From Bog-532 sp963742875 (GTDB lineage Bacteria; Actinomycetota; Actinomycetes; Streptosporangiales; Streptosporangiaceae): DNA of 64,000 nucleotides. The notes under the pieces are model-generated. The model did no database searches, was not told where the DNA came from, and saw only the letters and a list, made by a program, of their open reading frames with translations. The first letter of the stretch is position 1, and every line of letters begins with the position of its first letter. Below, piece by piece: positions 1 to 7,777 of this stretch. The position numbers and the translations under genes were made by a program. The stretch spans positions 24,776 to 88,775 of the forward strand of contig CAVUNO010000004.1 in NCBI GenBank assembly GCA_963742875.1. Direction: 5' to 3'.

Positions 1-791
1 ACGACACCGCCGACCTGCGCCTATTCGGCGTGGTCGAGGGCGGCCTGCCCTCGGTGCTGCTGAACCCCGCCGGGCTGACCGGGGTCTGGGCCGATGAGAA
101 CACCCGGGATGCCCTCTTCGATGGGCTCCGGCGCCGCGAGACCTTCGCGACCAGCGGAACGCGGCTTGCGCCCCGGCTGTTCGGCGGATGGGACCTCGGC
201 GCGGCCGACGTGCGCGACCTCAGCGCGGCCGGCTACCGCAAGGGCGTGCCGATGGGGTCCGAGCTGCCCGCCCGGCCAGGCGGCGCCGCCGGCCCGACGT
301 TCCTGGCCTACGCGGCCAAAGACGAGCTGGGCGCCAACCCGGACCGCATCCAGATCGTCAAGTGCTGGACCACGCGGGGCATGCTGTTCGAGAAAGTCTA
401 CGACGTGGCGGCCTCCAGCGGCCGGGCACCCGGCCCGCGCACCGGTATCCTGCCGCCGGTCGGCGACACCGTTGACGTCTCCACCGCCACCTACACCAAC
501 GACATCGGCGCGGCGGAACTGTCCGCCGCGTGGACCGACCCTGACTTCGACCCCTCACTGGCCTGCGTCTACTACGCGCGGATCCTGGAGATCCCCACCC
601 CGCGCTGGTCCACCTACGACGCCGCCAAGCACGGCAAGCCGCTCCCGGCGAGCGTGCCAGCCAGCGTCCAGCAGCGAGCCTGGACCTCTCCGGTCTGGTA
701 CACCCCCAGCGAGAACGACCGCGCAGCCGGCCCGCCGCCGAAGGCATGTACACGATCGCCGAACTCGCCGACCAGGGCATCCACCCGATGA
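1..791 (+). CDS. DUF3604 family protein, C-terminal part (5' end outside window)
   Basis: The frame is open from base 3, so the gene begins before the window. The visible 263 residues match the C-terminal half of DUF3604 proteins, large uncharacterised (often predicted secreted or periplasmic) proteins. Landmarks are GLTGVWADENTRDALFDGLR, RRETFATSGTR, FGGWDL and, near the end, the family block ARILEIPTPRWSTYDAAKHG followed by QRAWTSPVWYTP. After WYTP the frame runs on for about 30 unrelated residues to a stop at 789-791. The overlapping downstream frame starting at 746 reads like the rest of the protein, so a frameshift near 720-745 is likely. The family is confident. The biochemical function is unknown. 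Confidence 0.75.
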   Translation, partial: DTADLRLFGVVEGGLPSVLLNPAGLTGVWADENTRDALFDGLRRRETFATSGTRLAPRLFGGWDLGAADVRDLSAAGYRKGVPMGSELPARPGGAAGPTFLAYAAKDELGANPDRIQIVKCWTTRGMLFEKVYDVAASSGRAPGPRTGILPPVGDTVDVSTATYTNDIGAAELSAAWTDPDFDPSLACVYYARILEIPTPRWSTYDAAKHGKPLPASVPASVQQRAWTSPVWYTPSENDRAAGPPPKACTRSPNSPTRASTR

Positions 792-1081
792 CCGACGACC
801 AGATCCGCGCCGTGACCATCGGCCGCACGGTCCGGTCGGTAAACCTCATCACCGGGTTCGAGGCCACCCTCCACTACGGCGCGGACGGCAACCGGTCCCT
901 GATGGGCCTCGGCGACCGCCCGGTCGTCACCCCCTACGAGATCCGCGACAACCGCCGCATCGAAACCACCCTGCTCGGCGAACGCATGTCGATCGCCCTG
1001 TTCTCCGTCGACGGGCGCACCCTGGGCGCCAGGGACGACGAGGCCGGATACGTCAACTACGAAGCATTCATGACAAGCTGA
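746..1081 (+). CDS. Probable frameshifted C-terminal extension of the DUF3604 protein
   Basis: A 111-residue frame that begins YTIAELADQGIHPMTDDQIR and overlaps the preceding gene by 46 bases in another frame. It has no convincing ribosome-binding site of its own. The pattern (a short helix, then a segment like VTIGRTVRSVNLITGFEATL) resembles small C-terminal domains attached to secreted DUF3604-type proteins. It is most simply read as the 3' end of the same gene after loss of one base (or gain of two) around 720-745. It could instead be a separate small protein translated by overlap. The function is unknown. Confidence 0.45.
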   Translation: MYTIAELADQGIHPMTDDQIRAVTIGRTVRSVNLITGFEATLHYGADGNRSLMGLGDRPVVTPYEIRDNRRIETTLLGERMSIALFSVDGRTLGARDDEAGYVNYEAFMTS

Positions 1082-1275
1082 CAGGGGGCGTCCCCTGACG
1101 CGAGATCGTATGACTCGCATGTAAGCGGACAACCGACCCAGTGGGGTGACGGCGGCCATCCCATTGGGAGACGGTAATCATGTCGGCGCAACGGCAATGA
1201 ATGCGACGTTATTCGCGCTAGCGTTCGTCGATCCACACCCACGCCATCGAACAAGCGTACGGCTACGTTCGAATT

Positions 1276-1488
1276 TTATCTTTTAGGCTTGACGTAAATA
1301 CCTTTGCCCGGGACTACCACGGCCAGGCCCTCGTCGGAGAGGATCTTGAACGCGCGCGCGACCGTGCCACGGGCCAGCCCGTACTCCTCGATGAGGGTCC
1401 GCTGCGATGGCAGCGGCCTGCCCGGTTCGATGGCGCCCGTGGTGATTCTGTCTCACAGCAGGTTCGCGAGCTGGACGTACAGCGGCAC
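1276..1488 (-). pseudogene. Short GntR-family regulator with an in-frame stop
   Basis: Reading the minus strand from a GTG at 1488 gives a wing-helix domain typical of GntR proteins: PLYVQLANLL, stop, DRITTGAIEPGRPLPSQR, TLIEEYGLARGTVARAFKIL and then VVPGKGIYVK. The frame ends at 1276, just after the DNA-binding domain. Such 70-75 residue wHTH-only GntR proteins are common in actinomycete integrative elements. A TGA at 1453-1455 interrupts helix 1 where an arginine (CGA) would fit, so one C-to-T change has probably killed it. Two direct copies of GGTAACTA at 1557-1564 and 1576-1583 lie upstream and may be old operator half-sites. Confidence 0.7.
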
Positions 1489-1556
1489 GGGGCTGTGTTG
1501 TCGATATCGGGCACGTCAGGCACCCTATAGGCCCCTGATCAGCCATGTTTACCGGG

Positions 1557-1583
1557 GGTAACTAGACTCGCTCTAGGTAACTA
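1557..1583. promoter_or_regulatory. Direct repeats GGTAACTA upstream of the GntR pseudogene
   Basis: Two identical 8-base words, GGTAACTA, start at 1557 and 1576, 19 bases apart, about 70-95 bases upstream of the GntR start codon. GntR regulators often bind repeats in their own promoter region, so this is a candidate operator. Binding is inference only. Confidence 0.3.
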
Positions 1584-1668
1584 AGGTGCCTTACTGGCTT
1601 TAGTGGCTCATAGTGCTATAGCCTGAGCTGGCCGTGCCCGGTGCTGACCCGTACGGTACCGGCTCCAA

Positions 1669-2290
1669 TTGAAAGGCAAGGTCTGGGACGGGCTGAAAGA
1701 GCACTCCCTCGCCGGGTGGAACCTCGGCAAAGTCCCGGTGGGCTACCTCGGGGAACGCCACCCGCATCCCAACCCGATCAAGGCCGCCGAAGGCCGCACC
1801 AAGACCCGGCTCATCGAAGACCCTGTCTACGGGCCCATCGTGGCGCTGATCTACCGGTGGCAGGTCAGTGAGCATCTGGGCAAGCCGACCATCCGCGCCC
1901 GGCTGGCCGCCGACCCGATCACCTACCCGCCGCCCGGCCGGTCGGCTGGTCCCTGGCGCTGGTCGATGAGATCCTGTCCAATCCGAAGTACAGCGAATGG
2001 ATCTGGTCCGCGACCACCACCCACCCCGCGCTGGTGGACATGGGCACCTGGGACGCCGCGCAGCGGATCGGCCGCCGGCACGGCAACGTCCGGGACCCCG
2101 AAATGGCGACATCCCCGCCGCCGCACCCGCCGGCCTCACCGAACGGCTCCTGGATGCGTTCGAGATACAAGCGGTCTACAACCGGGACAAAAACCAGGTC
2201 ACCATCCACGCCACCCTCACAGACGCCACCCCCCAAGCCATCAAAGACCTGCTCACCGACCCCCGCGCCGACCACAACACCCCGCTAGCA
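1669..2290 (+). pseudogene. Decayed serine recombinase, middle and C-terminal pieces
   Basis: Pieces of a large serine recombinase appear in three successive frames. First come HSLAGWNLGKVPVGYLGER and IRARLAADPITYPPP (about 1680-1940). Next is WSLALVDEILSNPKYSEWIW and HPALVDMGTWDAAQRIG (about 1944-2100). Last is the C-terminal tail ERLLDAFEIQAVYNRDKNQV (about 2140-2270). The N-terminal catalytic serine domain and the zinc ribbon are absent. The pieces correspond to the recombinase domain and the end of the protein. Together with the neighbouring short GntR gene this marks the remains of an integrated element. A related fragment lies on the opposite strand at 39261-40112. Confidence 0.75.
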
Positions 2291-2342
2291 TCACAACCAG
2301 GACCCACAGGCCAAGATCATGTTGGCCATTTGACCGGGCACA

Positions 2343-2470
2343 CTGGGTCGTCCCCCCGGGCCAGCACAGCGAGTCCCGGGCTTCAGCCCGGGCGAGTGGC
2401 CGGTGTGTCGGCGAAGTACCACCGCGGGGCGCGAAGCGCAGCGGGGGGTTCCGGGGGGTCGTCCCCCGGG
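2343..2470 (+). repeat. GC-rich hairpin repeat, copy A
   Basis: Intergenic sequence 3' of whiA. It contains the palindromic word GGGCGCGAAGCGCA followed by a strong hairpin made of CCGGGGGG, TCGT and CCCCCGGG (2450-2470). An incomplete copy of the hairpin sits at 2348-2368, and a separate hairpin TCCCGGGC/GCCCGGG at 2374-2392. The same composite occurs before whiA (3470-3540, opposite orientation) and around the gcvP leader (25245-25300, 25594-25632). It could work as a bidirectional terminator. Confidence 0.7.
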
Positions 2471-2472
2471 TA

Positions 2473-3453
2473 TTACGGCATGAGCATCTCGGGGGTGAGG
2501 CTGGCCTCGGTGCTGGGCAGGCCCAGCTCGATGGCCCGGCGGTCGGCCATGGCCAGCAGTCGCCGGATCCGCCCGGCGATCGCGTCCTTGGTCAGCGGCG
2601 GGTCGGCCAGCTGACCCAGTTCCTCCAGGCTGGCCTGCCGGTTGGCGATCCGCAGCTGGCCGGCCATGGTCAGGTGCTCGGGCGCGTCGTCCCCGAGGAT
2701 CTCCAGGGCCCGCTCGACCCGCGCGCCGGCCGCGACCGCGGCGCGCGCGCTGCGGCGCAGGTTGGCGTCGTCGAAGTTGGCGAGCCGGTTCGCCGTGGCC
2801 CGGACCTCCCGGCGCATCCGCCGCTCTTCCCAGGCCATCACGCTGTCGTGCGCACCGAGCCGGGCCAGCATGGCGCTGATCGCGTCGCCGTCCCTGATCA
2901 CCACACGGTCGACTCCGCGGACCTCACGCGCCTTGGCGTGGATCTTCAGCCGCCGGGCCGCACCGACCAGGGCGAGGGCCGCCTCCGACCCCGGGCAGGT
3001 CACCTCGAGCGCCATCGACCGGCCTGGTTCGGTGAGCGACCCGTGCGCCAGCAGGGCCCCCCGCCACGCGGCCTCGCAGTCGCAGGTCGTGCCGGAGACG
3101 ATTTGCCGCGGCAGCCCGCGCACCGGGCGCCCGTAGTTGTCCAGCAGGCCGGTCTGGCGGGCGAGGTTGCCGCCGCCCTTGAGCACGCGGACGACGTAGC
3201 GGTTACCCTTGCGCAGCCCGCTCGGCGCCAGCACGAGCAACTCGGACGCGTGGCCGAACACCTCGCCGATGCCGGCCCGCAGCCGGCGGGCGGCCGCCCC
3301 GGTGTCGAGCTCCGCCTCGATCACGATGTGCCCCGCGGCCAGGTGCAGCCCGCCCGCGAACCTCAGTATCGCCGACACCTCGGCCTTGCGGCAGCAGGGC
3401 TTGACCACGCTCACCCGGCTGAGTTCGTCCTTGACCACACCCGTCATCGCCAT
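2473..3453 (-). CDS. whiA: DNA-binding protein WhiA
   Basis: WhiA is a sporulation and cell-division transcription factor of actinobacteria with an N-terminal LAGLIDADG-homing-endonuclease-like fold and a C-terminal helix-turn-helix. The 326 residues are the usual length. The start at 3453 (reading MAMTGVVKDELSR) follows an AGGAGG five bases upstream. The longer open frame beyond it runs only through repeat DNA. Recognisable blocks are VKPCCRKAEVSAILRFAGGL, NRYVVRV, RGALLAHGSLTEPGRSMALE in the homing-like domain, and ANFDDANLRRSARAAVAAGA plus LTKDAIAGRIRRLLAMA in the HTH part. It follows yvcK and rapZ on the same strand, as in other actinobacteria. The gap gene usually found downstream is missing: a repeat and recombinase debris follow instead. 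Confidence 0.95.
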   Translation of the reverse strand: MAMTGVVKDELSRVSVVKPCCRKAEVSAILRFAGGLHLAAGHIVIEAELDTGAAARRLRAGIGEVFGHASELLVLAPSGLRKGNRYVVRVLKGGGNLARQTGLLDNYGRPVRGLPRQIVSGTTCDCEAAWRGALLAHGSLTEPGRSMALEVTCPGSEAALALVGAARRLKIHAKAREVRGVDRVVIRDGDAISAMLARLGAHDSVMAWEERRMRREVRATANRLANFDDANLRRSARAAVAAGARVERALEILGDDAPEHLTMAGQLRIANRQASLEELGQLADPPLTKDAIAGRIRRLLAMADRRAIELGLPSTEASLTPEMLMP

Positions 3454-3469
3454 CGCGTCCTCCTGTGCT

Positions 3470-3540
3470 GTGCTAGCCCGGGGGGGCGACCCCCCGGAGC
3501 CCCCCGGTGCGCTTCGCGCCCCGCTGTGGTGCTCGCCGTA
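3470..3540 (-). repeat. GC-rich hairpin repeat, copy B, in the whiA leader
   Basis: On the minus strand this reads GGGGCGCGAAGCGCA, then CCGGGGGG with a hairpin partner CCCCCCCGGG, then GCTAGCACAG directly before the whiA ribosome-binding site. It is the same element as copy A in the opposite orientation. Being fused to the whiA leader, its hairpin would lie just upstream of the start codon in the mRNA and could influence translation. That effect is inference. Confidence 0.7.
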
Positions 3541-3775
3541 ACACCGCCGCTCACCGGGCCCAGGGGCCCGGGTCGCTGGGCGGTCGGACCTGCGGTCCGT
3601 CCTTTGTACGTAACCCCCCGGTGCGCTTCGCGCCCCGCTGTGGTGCTCGCCGTAACACCGCCGCTCACCGGGCCCAGGGGCCCGGGTCGCTGGGCGGTCG
3701 GACCTGCGGCCCGTCCGCTGTCCGTCACCCGCTGCTGAGCTTCGCGTCCCGCTGTGGTGCTCGCGGTAACACGCT
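3499..3775. repeat. Tandem repeat of about 115 bp, 2.4 copies
   Basis: The block containing GCGCTTCGCG, CCGCTGTGGTGCTCG and CGGGCCCAGGGGCCCGGG occurs with anchors at 3509, 3624 and 3737, giving periods of 115 and 113. The first two copies are nearly identical. The third is shorter and diverged, and it lies inside the 3' end of yvcK, coding for the last 17 or so residues. The repeat separates yvcK from whiA. Confidence 0.8.
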
Positions 3776-4807
3776 CCGGCGGCCGTCGAAGATGTCCGCA
3801 TAGGCCCTCGATAGGAGCACCGGATCATGCCTGGGTGTTCCGTCGGCCACGGCGACGTCCGCGAGGACGAGCTGTGCCCCCAGGGCCCCGGCGGCCTTCT
3901 CCAGGTCCGCCACCGCGTCAGGGGCCGTCTCGCCCGCTGAGGTGTCGGCGAGGACCACGTCGAACTCCAGCCCCGGCGAATGCCCGGCCAGGACCTCCAG
4001 GTGCTTGTGCGGGGAAAAACCGCCTGTCTCCCCGGGCTGCGGTGCCAGGTTGAGTGCCAGCAGGCGGTGCGCCGGCGTCCCCCGCAGCGCCGAGGCCAGC
4101 TCGGGCACCTGCAGATGCGGTAGCACGCTAGTGAACCACGACCCCGGGCCGAGCACCACCCAGTCTGCCTCCATGACCGCGGCGACCGCGGCCGGAACGG
4201 CCGGCGGATCGTCCGGCAGCAGCGAGATGGACCGCACCCGGCCGGGGGTGGACGCGCATGCGTCCTGGCCGCGGACCCGGGAGATCTCGTCCGGGCGCGC
4301 CGGATCGGCGCCCTCCACCTCGGCCACGATGTCCAGCGGGACCGAGGCCATCGGCAGCACCCGGCCGCGCGTCCCCAGCAGGCGGCCCACCCAGTCCAGG
4401 CCCTCGACCGTGTCCCCGAGCAGTTCCCAGAGCGCGACGATCAGCAGGTTGCCCACCGCGTGACCCGAAAGCTCGCCGTCGCCGCCGAACCGGTGCTGGA
4501 CGACCCGGCTCCACGTTGTCCCCCAGTCGTCGTCGCCGCATAGCGCGGCCAGGGCCATCCGCAGGTCGCCGGGCGGCAGCACGCCATACTGGCGGCGCAG
4601 CCGGCCGCTTGACCCGCCGTCGTCGGCCACCGTCACGATGGCGGTGAGGTCACTGCTGAGCCGCCGCAGCGCGGACAGCGACGCGGCCAGCCCGTGCCCG
4701 CCGCCTAGCGCCACCACTTTGGGCGCCGTCACTCCAGCCGCCATCGTTTCGGGCCCTGTTGCCCTGGGCATCGTTCCCCCGGCCGCCTCACCACCCGCGG
4801 CCCTCAT
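3725..4807 (-). CDS. yvcK: YvcK/CofD-family gluconeogenesis factor
   Basis: A 360-residue protein with the Rossmann-type nucleotide-sugar-binding fold of YvcK (MGF), a factor for growth on gluconeogenic carbon and for cell-wall homeostasis. It binds UDP-sugars in other species. Signature segments are KVVALGGGHGLAASLSALRR, TVADDGGSSGRLRRQYGVLP, PGDLRMALAAL and VLGPGSWFTSVLPHLQVP. The ATG at 4807 overlaps the rapZ stop as ATGA, so translational coupling supports this start even though the first 30 residues are not conserved. The extreme C-terminus (from about RRSVLP) is encoded by a copy of the 115-bp tandem repeat and probably replaces the original tail. Confidence 0.92.
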   Translation of the reverse strand: MRAAGGEAAGGTMPRATGPETMAAGVTAPKVVALGGGHGLAASLSALRRLSSDLTAIVTVADDGGSSGRLRRQYGVLPPGDLRMALAALCGDDDWGTTWSRVVQHRFGGDGELSGHAVGNLLIVALWELLGDTVEGLDWVGRLLGTRGRVLPMASVPLDIVAEVEGADPARPDEISRVRGQDACASTPGRVRSISLLPDDPPAVPAAVAAVMEADWVVLGPGSWFTSVLPHLQVPELASALRGTPAHRLLALNLAPQPGETGGFSPHKHLEVLAGHSPGLEFDVVLADTSAGETAPDAVADLEKAAGALGAQLVLADVAVADGTPRHDPVLLSRAYADIFDGRRSVLPRAPQRDAKLSSG

Positions 4808-5730
4808 TCACGCCCGAGGTCCCGGTGGGTGACCCGGACGTCGGATCCCTCGTCGCCCAGCTGTGCCGCGAGATACTCGGCGATGGCCACGCTGCGGTGC
4901 TTGCCACCGGTGCACCCGACCGCCAGGGTCACGAAGTGCTTGCCCTCGCGCTCGTCGCCGGCCAGCAGCACCTCCAGCGCCGCGAAGTACGCCTTGAGGA
5001 ACTCCTGCGCCCCCGGACGGCTCAGCACGTACTCCCGGACCGGCTCATCCAGGCCGGTCATCGGAGCGAGCTCCGGGATCCAGTGCGGGTTCGGCAGGAA
5101 CCGGCAGTCCACCACGAGGTCCGCATCCACCGGGAGCCCGTATTTGTAGCCGAACGACACGATGCTGACCCGTGGCCCCCGCACCGAGCGCCCGCCGAAG
5201 AAGTCCCGCATCCGCCCGCGCAGCTCGTGCACGTTGAGCCGGGAGGTGTCGAGGATCAGGTCGGCCTCGCCCCGCACGTCGCGCAGCAGCTCCCGCTCCG
5301 CGGCGATCCCGTCCACCACCCGCCCACCGGACTGCAGCGGATGCGGCCGGCGCACGCTGTCGAACCGCTGGACCAGGGTCTCGTCGGCCGCTTCCAGGAA
5401 CACGATCCGGGAGGCCACGCCGCGCGCGCCGAGGCCGTCGATCGAGGACTTCAGGTCCGTGGTGAACGCGCGGCTGCGCACGTCGACCACGGCGGCGATC
5501 TTCGGTACCGCGCCGTTGGACCGCTCGGCCAGGTCGACCATGGTGGGCAGCAGCCCAGGCGGCAGGTTGTCCACCACGAACCAGCCGAGGTCCTCCAGCG
5601 ACTTGGCGGCCGTGCTGCGTCCCGCGCCGGACATGCCGGTGATGACGACGATGTCCGGCGCGACCGGATCGTCCGCAGCGGCGGCTGCGGCCCCGCCGTG
5701 CTCCCGGGCCGGCTCCCGTACCGGATTCAC
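4804..5730 (-). CDS. rapZ: RapZ-family nucleotide-binding protein (RNase adapter)
   Basis: A 308-residue RapZ/YvcJ P-loop protein. The Walker A motif is GMSGAGRST near residue 38. Other marks are GWFVVDNLPPGLLP, RPHPL, VSFGYKYGLPVDADLVVDCR (family block FGYKYG...D.V.D.R) and the C-terminal VGCTGGKHRSVAIAE. In E. coli RapZ steers RNase E to the sRNA GlmZ and binds GlcN6P. In Gram-positives the role is less clear but linked to competence and cell wall. The GTG start at 5730 overlaps the uvrC stop as GTGA, and the stop overlaps the yvcK start. uvrC-rapZ-yvcK-whiA is therefore one transcription unit. Confidence 0.94.
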   Translation of the reverse strand: MNPVREPAREHGGAAAAAADDPVAPDIVVITGMSGAGRSTAAKSLEDLGWFVVDNLPPGLLPTMVDLAERSNGAVPKIAAVVDVRSRAFTTDLKSSIDGLGARGVASRIVFLEAADETLVQRFDSVRRPHPLQSGGRVVDGIAAERELLRDVRGEADLILDTSRLNVHELRGRMRDFFGGRSVRGPRVSIVSFGYKYGLPVDADLVVDCRFLPNPHWIPELAPMTGLDEPVREYVLSRPGAQEFLKAYFAALEVLLAGDEREGKHFVTLAVGCTGGKHRSVAIAEYLAAQLGDEGSDVRVTHRDLGRE

Positions 5731-7712
5731 TGGGCCTCCCCCGTATCGTGCAGCGCGGCGGCGATGGTCTCGGCCAGGCGCGGCCCGACTCCGGGCACCG
5801 CCGCAATCTCCGCCGGGGTCGCCGCGGACAGCTTGCGGACCGAGCCGAACCGCTTGAGCAGGGCCGCCCGCCGGGCCAGCCCGAGGCCGGCGATATCGTC
5901 GAGCGCGCTCGCGGTGAAGCCCTGGGACCGCTTCTGCCGATGGTAGGTGATCGCGAACCGGTGCGCCTCGTCCCGGACCCGCTGCAGCAGGTAGAGCCCT
6001 TCGCTGCTGCGCGGCAGGATGACCGGGAACTCCTCCCCCGGCAGCCAGACCTCTTCCAGGCGCTTGGCCAGCCCGCACACGGCGACGTCCTCGATGCTCA
6101 GATCGCTCAGGGCCCGCCAGGCCGCGTCCGCCTGCGCCGGGCCGCCGTCGACGACCACCAGATTGGGCGGATACGCGAACTTGCGCTGGCGCATCGCCGC
6201 GTCCCGTTCGACGGCCTTGACCTCCGGATCCTGCTCGGTATCTCCCAGGATGTCCAGCTCCCCGGTTTCCTCTCGTTCGTCCAGGTAGCGCCGGAACCGG
6301 CGGGTGATCACCTCGGAGATAGCGGAGATGTCGTCGGTGCCATCGTCGCCGCGGACGCTGAACCGGCGGTACTCGCTCTTGCGCGCCAGGCCGTCCTCGA
6401 ACACGACCATGGACGCCACGACGTTCGTGCCCTGCAGGTTGGACACGTCATAGCACTCGATCCGCAGCGGCGCGTCGGCCAGGCCGAGGGCTTCCTGAAT
6501 CTCGTGCAGGGCGCGGCTCCGGGTGGTCAGGTCGCTGGCCCGCCGGGTCTTGTGCAGCGCCAGCGCCCCCATGGCGTTGCGCTCGACCGTGTCCAGCAGC
6601 GCCTTCTTGTCACCGCGCCGCGGCACCCGCAGGTTGACGGGGCCGCCGCGGCGGACGGCCAGCCATTCGGCGACCGTCTCCGGCTCGGGTGGCAGCATGG
6701 GCACCAGGATCTCGCGGGGGACGCCGCTGCCGGGGCTGTCGGCGGCGCCGGGGCCACTGTCGGGCGCGTTCACCGGCGTCTCCCCGTACACCTGGCCGAG
6801 GAAGTTCTCGACCAGTTCGCCGGTCGTCACGTCCTCGACCTTTTCCAGCACCCAGCCGCGCTGGCCGCGCACCCGGCCGTCGCGGACGTAGAAGATCTGC
6901 ACGGCCGCTTCGAGCTGGTCCTCGGCCAGGGCGATGACGTCGCAGTCGGTCCCGTCCCCCAGCACGACGGCCTGCTTTTCCAGCGCCCGCTCCAGCGCGC
7001 GCAGGTCGTCGCGGAGCCGCGCGGCGCGCTCGTACTCCTCGGCCCCGGCGGCCTGCCGCATCTCTGCCTCGATCCGGCGGGTGAACCGCGCGGTCTGCCC
7101 GGCCACGAAGTCGCAGAAATCCTCGGCCAGCTTGCGGTGCTCGGCCGCGCTCACCCGCTCCACGCACGGGGCCGAGCATTTGCCGATGTAGCCGAGCAGG
7201 CAGGGCCGGCCGATCTGCCGGGCCCGCTTGAACACCCCGGCCGAGCAGGTCCGGACCGGGAACACTCGGAGCAGGGTGTCCACCGTGTCCCGGATCGCCC
7301 AGGCGTGCGAGTAGGGCCCGAAGTACCGGGTGCCCTTGCGCTTGGCGCCCCGCATCACCATGACCCGGGGATACTCCTCGCTCATGGTGACCGCGAGGTA
7401 CGGGTAGCTCTTGTCGTCCCGGTACTTGACGTTGTACCGGGGATCGAATTCCTTGATCCAGGAGTACTCGAGCTGGAGTGCCTCCACCTCGGTACTGACG
7501 ACGGTCCAGTCGACCGAGGCCGCCGACGTCAGCATGGCCTGAGTCCGCGGGTGCAGGCTGGCGAAGTCCGCGAAGTACGAGTTCAGCCGCTGCCGCAGGG
7601 ACTTGGCCTTCCCCACGTAGATCACCCGGGCGCGCGCATCACGGAACCTGTAGACCCCGGGCGACTCCGGAATGGAACCCGGGGCCGGCCGGTAGGTTGC
7701 CGGATCTGCCAC
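5727..7712 (-). CDS. uvrC: Excinuclease ABC subunit C
   Basis: UvrC makes both incisions in nucleotide excision repair. The 661 residues contain the GIY-YIG nuclease domain at the N-terminus (SPGVYRFRDARARVIYVGKA), then the cysteine segment typical of the domain boundary (RPCLLGYIGKCSAPC). Next are a UVR motif for UvrB contact (EYERAARLRDDLRALERALE, about 220-240) and the RNase-H-like second nuclease (LRIECYDVSNLQGTNVVASM, VVVDGGPAQADAA). Tandem helix-hairpin-helix motifs at the end (DDIAGLGLARRAALL, VPGVGPRLAETI) bind DNA. Length and domain order are complete. It is the first gene of the uvrC-rapZ-yvcK-whiA unit and lies 65 bases after the end of the heptose operon on the same strand. Confidence 0.97.
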   Translation of the reverse strand: MADPATYRPAPGSIPESPGVYRFRDARARVIYVGKAKSLRQRLNSYFADFASLHPRTQAMLTSAASVDWTVVSTEVEALQLEYSWIKEFDPRYNVKYRDDKSYPYLAVTMSEEYPRVMVMRGAKRKGTRYFGPYSHAWAIRDTVDTLLRVFPVRTCSAGVFKRARQIGRPCLLGYIGKCSAPCVERVSAAEHRKLAEDFCDFVAGQTARFTRRIEAEMRQAAGAEEYERAARLRDDLRALERALEKQAVVLGDGTDCDVIALAEDQLEAAVQIFYVRDGRVRGQRGWVLEKVEDVTTGELVENFLGQVYGETPVNAPDSGPGAADSPGSGVPREILVPMLPPEPETVAEWLAVRRGGPVNLRVPRRGDKKALLDTVERNAMGALALHKTRRASDLTTRSRALHEIQEALGLADAPLRIECYDVSNLQGTNVVASMVVFEDGLARKSEYRRFSVRGDDGTDDISAISEVITRRFRRYLDEREETGELDILGDTEQDPEVKAVERDAAMRQRKFAYPPNLVVVDGGPAQADAAWRALSDLSIEDVAVCGLAKRLEEVWLPGEEFPVILPRSSEGLYLLQRVRDEAHRFAITYHRQKRSQGFTASALDDIAGLGLARRAALLKRFGSVRKLSAATPAEIAAVPGVGPRLAETIAAALHDTGEAQ

Positions 7713-7777
7713 GCAGTAACTCTACGGCGGGCCGGCGACGGTCCGCGCGTTCCCGTCCAGGCTGTCGTGGCCGGGTG

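Noticed and set aside
2473..3828. Longer WhiA start upstream (451 residues)
   Set aside because: The extra part is translated repeat DNA; the conserved start with AGGAGG is at 3453.
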